Assembly (NCBI GenBank): GCA_033549305.1
Contig: JAWSUV010000063.1
Span: 1-14,064, forward strand
Source of the DNA: Anoxynatronum sp033549305
GTDB lineage: Bacteria; Bacillota; Clostridia; Peptostreptococcales; Tindalliaceae
Direction: 5' to 3'
Length of the DNA: 14,064 bases
How positions within the stretch are numbered: position 1 is the first letter of the stretch; the number at the start of each line of letters is the position of its first letter. Shown piece after piece: positions 6,548 to 13,226 of the stretch. The position numbers were made by a program, and so were the translations under genes. The notes beneath the pieces were generated by a model that ran no database searches, had not been told where the DNA came from, and saw nothing but the letters and a program-made list of their open reading frames with translations.

Positions 6548-7243
6548 ATGCGGTACACCGTGGACGAAAAAGTATTTGACCTGAATCCGGAGATCAAATT
6601 CGGCATCATCATCGGCACTGGTCTGACAAACTCAGCGACCACCGAAGATGATGAACGAAGACTGCGCCGATCGGAGGCGCATATGCGCGAGATGTACGGA
6701 CCGGATGATGTAAGAAGCCTGCCCAATGTGGCGCTCTACCGGGAGGTGATGAGCAAAGCGGGCATCAACCCCAATAAATTTCAGGTGTCCGTGGAAGCCA
6801 TGTACAAACGGATCCTGAAAGGCGGATCCCTGCCGACGATCAATGCCCTGGTGGATTTGTGCAACGCTGTTTCCATTGAGGAGATTATTTCCCTGGGCGG
6901 TCATGATCTGGCAGATATTCATGAAGACCTGGAGGTGCGCTTCAGTGTGGAGGACGACCGCTTCCTGCCTTTCGGTGAAACGGAGTATGAACCGGTGGAA
7001 CCGGGAGAACTGGTTTTCACCAGCGGGAACGTGGTGCAGACACGGAAATGGGTGTGGCGGCAAAGTGAACTTGGCAAGGTGACGCCGGACAGTTCGCACA
7101 TTATTTTCCAGCTGGTGGGTTTTGGCGATGACCCGTCGTTCAGCAATGCGATGAACGCCATCGAAGAACTGGCCCGGCATCGGTTCGGCGGCTCCACACA
7201 GCGCTTTGTGGTGGACAGGGATCATCGCAGCATTGCCTTTTAA
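6548..7243 (+). CDS. Solo B3/B4 tRNA-binding-domain protein (PheT B3/B4-like, COG3382 type)
   Basis: The 231 residues resemble the stand-alone B3/B4 domain related to the editing region of phenylalanyl-tRNA synthetase beta subunits. Supporting segments are EIKFGIIIGTGLTN near the start, LPNVALYREVMSKAGINPNKFQVSVEAM in the centre, GGSLPTINALVDLCNAVS (92-109), and the strand-rich C-terminal half ending in the ISxGGHD-like and LVGFGDDPSF region. Members may edit mischarged tRNA or bind amino-acid ligands, but most are uncharacterised. The ATG at 6548 is preceded by AAGGGGG (6535-6541) at 6 bases; a TTG one codon upstream is less likely. It is followed after 25 bases by the PEBP gene, probably co-transcribed. 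The family is likely, the substrate unknown. Confidence 0.85.
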   Translation: MRYTVDEKVFDLNPEIKFGIIIGTGLTNSATTEDDERRLRRSEAHMREMYGPDDVRSLPNVALYREVMSKAGINPNKFQVSVEAMYKRILKGGSLPTINALVDLCNAVSIEEIISLGGHDLADIHEDLEVRFSVEDDRFLPFGETEYEPVEPGELVFTSGNVVQTRKWVWRQSELGKVTPDSSHIIFQLVGFGDDPSFSNAMNAIEELARHRFGGSTQRFVVDRDHRSIAF

Positions 7244-7268
7244 CAACAAAACAGAAAGGGTGGTACAA

Positions 7269-7745
7269 ATGGCATTTGCATTGTCCAAGATGGAACTGAA
7301 AAGCACGGCTTTTGAACCGGGAGGAAGGATTCCCCAGAAACACACCGGGGAAGGGGAGGATGTTTCGCCCGCACTGGAGTGGTCCACCGTTCCGGACGGC
7401 ACGAAATCGTTCGCCATTGTCTGTCATGACCCGGATGCGCCCAAAATCGAATCAGGCACCTACGGATTTGTTCACTGGGTACTCTACAACATACCCGCCT
7501 CAGTGACCAGTCTTCCCGAAGGCGTCGATAACTACACCATCGGGGTTCATGACGGCGGCGGAGACGGCTACATGGGCCCGATGCCCCCTAAAAAGCATGG
7601 ACCTCACACCTATTACTTCATGGTCTTTGCGCTGGACGAAGATCTGATGCTGCCGGCCGGCCTGACTCTCTGGCAGCTGCTGGAAAAAATTGAGCCTCAT
7701 GTGCTGGGGATGAACCGGCTTACGGGTACTTATGAACGATTCTAA
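7269..7745 (+). CDS. YbhB/YbcL-family (PEBP/Raf kinase inhibitor-like) protein
   Basis: 158 residues with the diagnostic PEBP motifs: DPDAP (54-58), the binding-site histidine in GFVHWVLYNIP (His69), and GPMPPKKHGPHTYYF (103-117). There is no signal peptide, so it is cytoplasmic. Bacterial members bind small anionic ligands, but their roles are mostly unknown. The ATG at 7269 follows an AAAGGGTGG ribosome site. The in-frame extension back to 7206 runs through the end of the B3/B4 gene and has no support. It forms a two-gene unit with the B3/B4 gene. Confidence 0.92.
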   Translation: MAFALSKMELKSTAFEPGGRIPQKHTGEGEDVSPALEWSTVPDGTKSFAIVCHDPDAPKIESGTYGFVHWVLYNIPASVTSLPEGVDNYTIGVHDGGGDGYMGPMPPKKHGPHTYYFMVFALDEDLMLPAGLTLWQLLEKIEPHVLGMNRLTGTYERF

Positions 7746-7804
7746 TTTCAGCGTTTTAGGCTGAGGGGCTGATCTGCCGGAGAACATCCGGCACCTGCAC
7801 CACT

Positions 7805-7845
7805 AAAGCTGGTCTGTTTCCCAGCAAGGATTCAGGGCAGCTTTT
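7805..7845 (+). terminator. Possible terminator of the B3/B4-PEBP unit
   Basis: AAAGCTG (7805-7811) pairs with CAGCTTT (7838-7844), with a short inner CCC/GGG pairing, and the right arm runs into CTTTTTCC. The large loop makes it weak. A second small hairpin, TGCCGG/CCGGCA (7775-7780 and 7788-7793), lies between the PEBP stop and this site but has no T run. The rest of the 254 bases between PEBP and the next gene shows only an AT-rich inverted repeat TAATTG...CAATTA (7861-7880). Confidence 0.35.
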
Positions 7846-7999
7846 TCCATGCGGTGTTCATAATTGCTTGAATTCAATTACTTCCGAGAGAGATTGATCC
7901 TTTGTTGTGTTCATCAAAGTCCCCTTCCACCTGGAGTTTTTGTCTTGGGTTGGATGGAAATGCTGCACTGTTTGCTTGGTTGATAACTGGTATTGACCG

Positions 8000-8584
8000 C
8001 TAAAACTCACACCTGTCTGAAAAGCCGGCCGGCGGCACTCCCAGGGAGTTCAGCATTCGGGCCCAGTAGTTTACCTGTGCGGCGGTGCTGGATAAGATGA
8101 CGATTTCACGTTCTGTAAACTCGGTCGTCAGTTTTCCGATGAAAGCTTCGGGGAAATCAACCGGTGTTTGTGAAATCAGCCGTGCGTATTGAACGGCCAG
8201 TCTTTCTTTTACCGAAAAGCTTTGAATCACATCCATTTCCAGCTTTCCGGCCAGTCCCTGCATTTCTTCCTCCGTAATCCCGGCTTTTTCATATTCGAAG
8301 GAATTCATGTCGATGCAAAAAGGGCAGGAGACGCTCATGGACGCCTGGATTCTGACAAGCTTCAGCATACGTTCATTCAAGTCTTTCCGGCCATGCGCCA
8401 CCAGCGACTCCATCACGGCAGAGCCGATGGCTGCCTTTGGGTACCAGGCCAAGAGTCTGGGCGGCAGCAAGTCTTTTTGAGTCACTTTATTTGAAATAAA
8501 AATGCCGAACCTTAAATAAAACGGGATATGATCAGGGGGCTTAATATAGGGTTTTTGTACGATAAAATCCCTCCTTAGCTTCAT
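8000..8584 (-). CDS. Carboxymuconolactone decarboxylase / AhpD-like family protein
   Basis: 194 residues if read from the ATG at 8584. The core LVRIQASMSVSCPFCIDMNSFEYEK region gives the alkylhydroperoxidase-type CxxC motif (Cys87, Cys90), but the histidine usually found four residues after the second Cys is Asn94. A conserved helical segment AIGSAVMESLVAHG precedes it, and a C-terminal AAQVNYWARMLNSLGVPPAGF typical of the family follows. The protein probably acts as a thiol oxidoreductase or peroxidase-related enzyme; the substrate is unknown. A GTG at 8623 would add 13 residues. Oddly, a very strong AAGGAGGG ribosome site lies inside the reading frame at 8569-8576 with no normal start codon at the right distance (the codon there is ATC). 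Start is therefore uncertain; the family call is firm. Confidence 0.85.
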   Translation of the reverse strand: MKLRRDFIVQKPYIKPPDHIPFYLRFGIFISNKVTQKDLLPPRLLAWYPKAAIGSAVMESLVAHGRKDLNERMLKLVRIQASMSVSCPFCIDMNSFEYEKAGITEEEMQGLAGKLEMDVIQSFSVKERLAVQYARLISQTPVDFPEAFIGKLTTEFTEREIVILSSTAAQVNYWARMLNSLGVPPAGFSDRCEF

Positions 8585-8658
8585 CAAATCAACTATTTCC
8601 CGACAAAATGTTACCACAATCACTCTCTATCCCCGATAAACAAAATCTGCTTCCCTTT

Positions 8659-8687
8659 AACATATGACTCTTCAAGGAAGATGTCAA
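8659..8687 (-). promoter_or_regulatory. Promoter of the AhpD-like gene
   Basis: Minus strand: a perfect TTGACA -35 (plus-strand 8682-8687), 17-base spacer, and TATGTT -10 (8659-8664). The start of transcription would be about 8652, leaving a leader of about 30 bases to GTG 8623 or about 68 to ATG 8584. Confidence 0.75.
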
Positions 8688-8737
8688 CCGGAACGAAAAA
8701 CCACCAGCCAGGGATCGTTCCCCCGGTTGGCGGTTGG
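8686..8737. promoter_or_regulatory. Inverted repeat and tandem heptamer next to the -35 box
   Basis: AACCGGAACGA (8686-8696) is repeated in inverted form as TCGTTCC-CCC-GGTT (8715-8728), an 11-bp match broken by a three-base insertion. Next to it CGGTTGG occurs twice in tandem (8724-8730, 8731-8737). The left arm touches the TTGACA box of the AhpD-like gene, the usual place for an activator or repressor site. It lies in the shared intergenic region with the divergent DsrE gene. No known regulator is recognised. Confidence 0.5.
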
Positions 8738-8859
8738 ATGTGTTTTACTTTAACCGAAAAGTGACATACCCTTTGAAGTCGATGGCGTCCTGGATAGGTT
8801 ATACTTAGTTGGACAGAAACGTTAAGGTCCTGCACCCTAATAAGCAAGGAGATGAAAAC

Positions 8860-9216
8860 ATGACCCTGTCAACAAACACGACCGATTCCCTCACCATTCT
8901 CTGGACAACAGGCGACCGGGAAGTCGCCCTTAAAATGTTGTTTATGTACGCGATTAACGGAAAATCTAAAGGCTGGTGGCAGCATATGCGCATCATCATC
9001 TGGGGACCTTCCGCCAAATTGCTGAGTGAAGATGACGATCTGCAGCTTCATGTCCGGAAAGCCGTGGATCTTGGCATTCAGATGGATGCCTGCAAAGCCT
9101 GCGCCGATCTGTACGGCGTTTCGGAAAAACTGGAGGAGCTGGGTGTGACCGTGTCTTATATGGGCCAACCGCTGACTGCTCTGATCAGGGAGGGGGGGCA
9201 TCTCCTCACATTGTAA
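8860..9216 (+). CDS. DsrE-family protein
   Basis: 118 residues of the DsrE/DsrF-like fold: an opening strand SLTILWTTGDREVALKML, then a small hydrophobic strand RIIIWGPSAKLL (44-55), and the conserved segment MDACKACADLYGVSEKLEELGVTVSYMG (76-102). Two cysteines, Cys78 and Cys81, form a CxxC-like pair in this segment, where sulfur-relay members carry their active cysteine. Solo DsrE proteins in anaerobes are widespread, with largely unknown roles in sulfur or redox chemistry. The ATG at 8860 has AAGGAG at 8846-8851, 8 bases upstream; the in-frame start at 8809 is unsupported. It is divergent from the AhpD-like gene, which also carries a CxxC motif. Confidence 0.9.
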   Translation: MTLSTNTTDSLTILWTTGDREVALKMLFMYAINGKSKGWWQHMRIIIWGPSAKLLSEDDDLQLHVRKAVDLGIQMDACKACADLYGVSEKLEELGVTVSYMGQPLTALIREGGHLLTL

Positions 9217-9463
9217 TGGGCTTAACAAACGAACGAGTTCTTTCGAAACATGCTGCCCAGATGTTTAAAAAAAGGGCTGTACGGTTATGTAATTAATAGA
9301 GACCTTTTTTTGATGTCTCGATAAGGATGATACCGTCATGGATAATGAGTTGAATCACAGGGAGGTGAGTGATCCGCCTAACAACAAAAGAGGATAGCAA
9401 AAGCAGTGCCGAAAGATGATGATCGACACTGCCCGTTCGGTTGTTGATTTAGGAGGTATAAAA

Positions 9464-9601
9464 ATGAGAAAACCCGCGATTTTTGTAACACTTATGCTTG
9501 TCGTCGTGATGATGTTCACCGTGTTAACCGGATGTGAGCGGCCAGATTCCATCCCGGACCCGGCTGAAGAGATTCAGGTTGAAGAATCTGCAGGTGAGTA
9601 A
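9464..9601 (+). CDS. Very small predicted lipoprotein, 45 residues
   Basis: A strong ribosome site AGGAGG (9451-9456) lies 7 bases before the ATG at 9464. The protein begins with the basic MRK, a hydrophobic stretch (residues 5-21), and a lipobox LTGC with Cys24, so signal peptidase II cleavage would leave a 22-residue acidic tail (CERPDSIPDPAEEIQ...). It is followed by a strong terminator, so it appears to be a complete expressed gene and not just a remnant. I do not recognise a family. It could also be a truncated end of a larger lipoprotein lost by deletion. An in-frame extension back to ATG 9416 has a much weaker ribosome site. Upstream (9217-9463) I see no firm promoter. Confidence 0.7.
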   Translation: MRKPAIFVTLMLVVVMMFTVLTGCERPDSIPDPAEEIQVEESAGE

Positions 9602-9620
9602 CTACCAGAGTCTTTCATCT

Positions 9621-9660
9621 AAAAAACCGGGCAGCTTCCCACAAGGAAGCTGCTCTTTTT
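9621..9660. terminator. Bidirectional terminator between the small lipoprotein gene and trpA
   Basis: A perfect 9-bp stem GCAGCTTCC / GGAAGCTGC (9631-9639 and 9645-9653) with a 5-base loop. On the plus strand it is followed by TCTTTTT (9654-9660); on the minus strand by a run of six T (9621-9626, A on the plus strand) after CCGG. It would end both the lipoprotein transcript and the trp operon. Confidence 0.9.
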
Positions 9661-9676
9661 CGTGTGATTTGACCAT

Positions 9677-10528
9677 TTATTCATCCAACGCTTCCCGCAG
9701 GCTTCGGATAAAAGCCAGAGCAGGTGCGGTGTTTTTTCCAGAGGCCATTCCATTTTCAAGCTTTTCAACCAGGGCACTGCCGACAATGAAGCCGTCAGCC
9801 AGGTGTCGGATATCCCGGACCATTTCCGGTGACGAGATTCCGAATCCCAGGGCGGTGGGACAGGTGGCATGCTGCTTCACTGTGTTCATAAAGGGCTCCA
9901 GATCTGCCGCAAGATCTGACAGGTGCTTTCGGACGCCGGTGACTCCCAGGGCGGCGATGCAGTACAGGAACCCTTCGGCATCCCGGGCGATATGTTGAAT
10001 CCGCTGGTGGGAGGTAGGCGCCACCAGCCTGATTTCCGTGAGGGGCAGGGGCGGCAGGGGTTTTCCCCCGTAAAACCGGGCTTCCCGGGGAAGGTCCGGA
10101 ATGACAATGCCGTCCAGTCCGGCTTCTGCAGCTTCGCGGCCAAAGGCTTCCCACCCATACTGGAGCAGGGTGTTCACATACACCAGCCCCACCAGGGGCA
10201 GCTGGGTGTCCTCTCTGGCCCGTCGGATCACGCCAAAATAGGCTGTTGGAGTCATACCTGCCTTTAGAGCCCGCTGTGCCGCGCGCTGAAGAACAGGCCC
10301 ATCGGCCAGAGGATCGGAATAGGGCATTCCCAGTTCAATGATGTCGGCTCCGGCCTCTTCCAGACCCGCAATCATCGCCAAAGTGGTGTCCACATCCGGA
10401 TCACCGGCGGTGATAAAGGGAATCAGCGCTTTACGGCCCTGTTGCTTAAGGGATGAAAAGCATCGGGAAATTTGGCTGACGGTAGCGTCTTTCGGTGGGT
10501 TTTGACTGAAGGCTTTCGCTGCTTCCAT
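9677..10528 (-). CDS. trpA: Tryptophan synthase alpha chain (TrpA)
   Basis: Alpha subunit, which cleaves indole-3-glycerol phosphate to indole and glyceraldehyde 3-phosphate. 283 residues, slightly long because of about 18 extra N-terminal residues. The catalytic pair is visible in IIELGMPYSDPLADGP: Glu65 and Asp76 correspond to Glu49 and Asp60 of Salmonella TrpA. LVAPTS (165-), LGVTGVR and FGISSPE are the usual barrel loops. The only start in frame before the core is the ATG at 10528, with a good AAAGGAG ribosome site, so the N-terminus overlaps the end of trpB by 83 bases. It is the last gene of the operon; a terminator lies 17 bases downstream. Confidence 0.96.
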   Translation of the reverse strand: MEAAKAFSQNPPKDATVSQISRCFSSLKQQGRKALIPFITAGDPDVDTTLAMIAGLEEAGADIIELGMPYSDPLADGPVLQRAAQRALKAGMTPTAYFGVIRRAREDTQLPLVGLVYVNTLLQYGWEAFGREAAEAGLDGIVIPDLPREARFYGGKPLPPLPLTEIRLVAPTSHQRIQHIARDAEGFLYCIAALGVTGVRKHLSDLAADLEPFMNTVKQHATCPTALGFGISSPEMVRDIRHLADGFIVGSALVEKLENGMASGKNTAPALAFIRSLREALDE

Positions 10529-11786
10529 GAGAGATGTCTCCTTTCACATTGTTCATAATGGTGTCCATATCTTTGTCTCCCCGGCCGGAGAGGTTGATCA
10601 CCATCAGGGTATCCGGCGGCAGGGCGGGAGCCAGTTTGGCTGCATAGGCCAGGGCATGGGCACTTTCCAGGGCGGGAATGATGCCTTCTTTTTCCGAGAG
10701 CAGCCGAAAGGCGTCCACAGCTTCATCGTCGGTAACGGCTTCATAGCTGACCCGGCCGGTTTTTGCCAGATAGGCGTGCTCCGGACCGATGCCAGGGTAA
10801 TCCAGCCCTGCTGAAATAGAATGAACAGGAAGGATCCCGCCGGCTTCATCCTGCATGAGGGAGGTCATCATGCCATGGATCACCCCTACGCTGCCGCCGT
10901 TGATGGCAGCGGCATGATGGGGTGTTGAAAGACCCAGGCCGGCGGCTTCCACTCCAATCAGCCGCACGGAGGTATCTTTGAGGAATGGGTGGAAAATGCC
11001 CATGGCATTGCTGCCGCCTCCCACACAGGCAATCACCACATCCGGCAGCCGGGTTTCCCGGCGCAGCATCTGGGCCCGGGTTTCCTGCCCGATGACTTTC
11101 TGGAATTCCCGTACCAGGGAAGGATAAGGGTGAGGCCCTACCACAGAGCCGATGATGTAAAAGGTGTCTTCCACCCTGGCCACCCAGGATCGGATGGCTT
11201 CACTGGTAGCATCCTTCAGTGTGCCGGTGCCGGAAGTGACACTGGTGACCGTAGCGCCCAGGAGTTTCATTTTGGAAACATTCACCGCCTGACGCCGGAT
11301 GTCTTCTTCGCCCATAAACACCTGACAGGTGAGGTCCATTTTTGCGCAGATGGTAGCCGTGGCCACCCCATGCTGTCCGGCGCCGGTTTCGGCGATGATG
11401 TGCTTCTTCCCCATACGCCGGGCCAGCAGGGCCTGTCCGATGACGTTGTTTATTTTATGGGAGCCGGTGTGGTTCAAATCTTCCCGTTTCAGGAATATTC
11501 GGGCGCCTCCCAAATGACTGGCGAGATTCTCCGCCTCGTATAGGGGGGTTTCCCGGCCGGCATAATGGGTGAGCAGGTATCGGTATTCTTCCAGAAAGGA
11601 AGGATCCGCCAAGGCTTCGAGTGCGGCATCTTCCAGTTCCTGGAGCGCGTTCATCAGCGTTTCCGGGACATACCGGCCGCCGAATTCACCGAAGTATTCG
11701 CTGATGACGGGATGTTGGTCTTTGTCGGTTTCAGAATGGGCTGGTTCATTAGGTGAAACGTTTTTTCGTGCCAGATTAATCGACAT
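10446..11786 (-). CDS. trpB: Tryptophan synthase beta chain (TrpB1)
   Basis: Pyridoxal-phosphate enzyme that joins indole and serine to tryptophan, partner of TrpA. 446 residues, about 45 longer than usual. The PLP lysine is Lys111 in HTGSHKINN, the catalytic glutamate Glu134 in ETGAGQHG, and the phosphate loop GGGSN is at 257-261. The core ends at NLSGRGDKDMDTI. After it come about 30 residues that carry no known domain and read through the start of trpA. The N-terminal ~25 residues before EYFGEFGGRYVPE are also a polar extension. The ATG at 11786 overlaps the trpF stop by 11 bases and has a GAGGA ribosome site. Confidence 0.97.
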   Translation of the reverse strand: MSINLARKNVSPNEPAHSETDKDQHPVISEYFGEFGGRYVPETLMNALQELEDAALEALADPSFLEEYRYLLTHYAGRETPLYEAENLASHLGGARIFLKREDLNHTGSHKINNVIGQALLARRMGKKHIIAETGAGQHGVATATICAKMDLTCQVFMGEEDIRRQAVNVSKMKLLGATVTSVTSGTGTLKDATSEAIRSWVARVEDTFYIIGSVVGPHPYPSLVREFQKVIGQETRAQMLRRETRLPDVVIACVGGGSNAMGIFHPFLKDTSVRLIGVEAAGLGLSTPHHAAAINGGSVGVIHGMMTSLMQDEAGGILPVHSISAGLDYPGIGPEHAYLAKTGRVSYEAVTDDEAVDAFRLLSEKEGIIPALESAHALAYAAKLAPALPPDTLMVINLSGRGDKDMDTIMNNVKGDISHGSSESLQSKPTERRYRQPNFPMLFIP

Positions 11787-12426
11787 GATAATTCCTCACT
11801 TTCTGAATAAATTCCCGGATCAGGAGCGGATCTTTTATGCCGCTTGTTTCGACGCCGCTGCTCACATCCACCACTGCCGGGGTCACCTGTTCCAGGGCCT
11901 TTTGAATGTTGCCGGGATGCAGCCCGCCGGCCAGGATCAGCGGCTGGAAGATGGCGGAAAACCCGGGATCGCTGGTCAGCCAGTGCCAGGGAAAAACAGT
12001 GCCTGTGCCGCCGGTGCCGCCGGTGCCGGCAGTATCCACCAGGTAGCCGTCCACCTCATATTCCTGGAGGCGGTACAGGTTTTCACGCGTACTCAGTGGA
12101 AAGGCTTTCCAGACCCGGTATCCTTCCCGGCGCAGCCGGTCGCAGAGAGAGGGCGGTTCCTGGCCGTGAAGCTGCAGGATATCCAGGTGCGCCCGGGAAG
12201 CCAGATCCTTCAGTTTATCTTCTCCTTCATTCATAAACACACCCACTTTCCGGATGGCGGAGGGGAGCTCCCGGCCGAGAGCGGCGGCGATTTCCGGCGT
12301 GACCCGGCGTTTGCTGGGGGCAAAGACAAATCCCACGTATTCCGGCTTCTCCTGGAGCAGCACCGGCAGCGTTTCCATACTGCAGATGCCGCAGATTTTA
12401 ACAGCCACTGAATGTCCTGTCTTCAT
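11776..12426 (-). CDS. trpF: Phosphoribosylanthranilate isomerase (TrpF)
   Basis: Converts N-(5-phosphoribosyl)anthranilate to the ribulose form, the step before TrpC. 216 residues. The catalytic cysteine is Cys12 in VKICGI and the catalytic aspartate Asp131 in YLVDTAG; VFAPSKRRV, LQLHGQE and LAGGLHPGN are the other family motifs. The loop after Asp131 is built of Gly-Thr-Gly repeats (134-142), ending in the normal GGTG phosphate-binding sequence. The ATG at 12426 overlaps the trpC stop as ATGA. Confidence 0.95.
   Translation of the reverse strand: MKTGHSVAVKICGICSMETLPVLLQEKPEYVGFVFAPSKRRVTPEIAAALGRELPSAIRKVGVFMNEGEDKLKDLASRAHLDILQLHGQEPPSLCDRLRREGYRVWKAFPLSTRENLYRLQEYEVDGYLVDTAGTGGTGGTGTVFPWHWLTSDPGFSAIFQPLILAGGLHPGNIQKALEQVTPAVVDVSSGVETSGIKDPLLIREFIQKVRNYHVD
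12001..12027 (-). repeat. Three-copy 9-base tandem repeat inside trpF
   Basis: The coding strand reads GGCACCGGC twice and then GGCACAGGC, one base different, encoding (Gly-Thr-Gly)x3 at residues 134-142 in the active-site loop. The reading frame is kept because the unit is nine bases. Confidence 0.9.
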
Positions 12427-13226
12427 GGGTTGATCTCTCCTCTCAGCTCCTGTAGAACAGCGCCTGGATCCGATGCGGTCACCAGGCTTTCTCCCACCAG
12501 GATTCCCTTCACCCCGATTTCCTGCAGTTTTTCCACCTGAGCCCGGGTTCGGATCCCGCTTTCACTGATCACCGCCAGTTCTGCCGGCACCTGGGGGGCC
12601 AGGTGAAAGGTGGTTTCCAGCGAAACCTGAAAGGTTTTCAGGTTCCGGTTGTTGATGCCGATATAATCCCTCCCGGGATCCAGGGGCAGTGCCAGCACAC
12701 GGTGGAGCTCTTCCTGGTCATGTATTTCCAGAAGGCACTGTAAATGAAGGTCGGCAGCGTTACGGTGCAGGCGGGCCAGTTCCCTGTCTGGCATGGCGGC
12801 GGCGATGAGCAGCAGAATGTCTGCCTGGAGTGCTGCGGTCTCCGCCACCTGATAGGCGGTGAGGATAAAGTCTTTTCTCAGCACCGGACAGGTGACGGCA
12901 CATCGGACTGCGATCAGATCGTCAGCACTTCCGCCAAACCCGGTGGGTTCGGTGAGAACGGAAACAGCGGCGGCACCTGCTGTCTGATAGCGATGGGCTA
13001 ATCGGGCCGGATTCAGGTCTGGAGCCAGTGATCCTTTGGAAGGCGATGACCGTTTAATCTCCGCGATGACTGCTATTCCGGAGTGCTGGTTCATGACTTC
13101 CGCCAGGGCAGGCCGGCCGCTTTCCGGGGAATTCCGATGGATTTTTTCCATCAGCTGGTCCAACGGGATCCGGTCCTGCTGTTCCGCTACACGGTGTCGG
13201 GTGCTTTCCAGCAGGCGGGTCAACAT
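12423..13226 (-). CDS. trpC: Indole-3-glycerol phosphate synthase (TrpC)
   Basis: Closes the indole ring by decarboxylation of CdRP to indole-3-glycerol phosphate. 267 residues, normal length. Catalytic residues fit the family: Glu56 and Lys58 in IAEIKRSSPSKG, Lys118 in PVLRKDFI, Glu167 in LLEIHD, the asparagines in GINNRNL, and ISESGI plus LVGESL at the phosphate-binding end. The segment LTEPTGFGGSADDL has Gly at a position that is usually aromatic (FF/YF). The ATG at 13226 overlaps the trpD stop by 7 bases (ATGTTGA) with only a weak ribosome site, so translation is probably coupled to trpD. Confidence 0.96.
   Translation of the reverse strand: MLTRLLESTRHRVAEQQDRIPLDQLMEKIHRNSPESGRPALAEVMNQHSGIAVIAEIKRSSPSKGSLAPDLNPARLAHRYQTAGAAAVSVLTEPTGFGGSADDLIAVRCAVTCPVLRKDFILTAYQVAETAALQADILLLIAAAMPDRELARLHRNAADLHLQCLLEIHDQEELHRVLALPLDPGRDYIGINNRNLKTFQVSLETTFHLAPQVPAELAVISESGIRTRAQVEKLQEIGVKGILVGESLVTASDPGAVLQELRGEINP

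Noticed and set aside
8773..8805. TTGAAG ... TATACT as a promoter for the DsrE gene.
   Set aside because: The boxes are 21 bases apart, too far for a sigma-A promoter; only the -10 is suggestive.
8620..8847. 75-residue minus-strand open frame in the intergenic region.
   Set aside because: It covers the promoter and inverted repeat of the AhpD-like gene, has no recognisable motif and no good ribosome site.
9246..9266. AAACAT / ATGTTT hairpin after the DsrE gene as a terminator.
   Set aside because: The stem is AT-rich and is followed by A, not T, on the plus strand.
9338..9419. Two tiny open frames (ATG 9338, 19 codons; GTG 9369, 16 codons) upstream of the small lipoprotein gene, the second overlapping ATG 9416 as ATGA.
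   Set aside because: Spacing to the ribosome-like sites is poor and there is no sequence sign of an attenuator; a leader peptide remains possible but is unsupported.
10989..12411. Long plus-strand open frames opposite trpB and trpF (and similar ones opposite the atp genes).
   Set aside because: They are antisense shadows of genes with clear catalytic motifs and strong codon structure; none shows a family motif or ribosome site.
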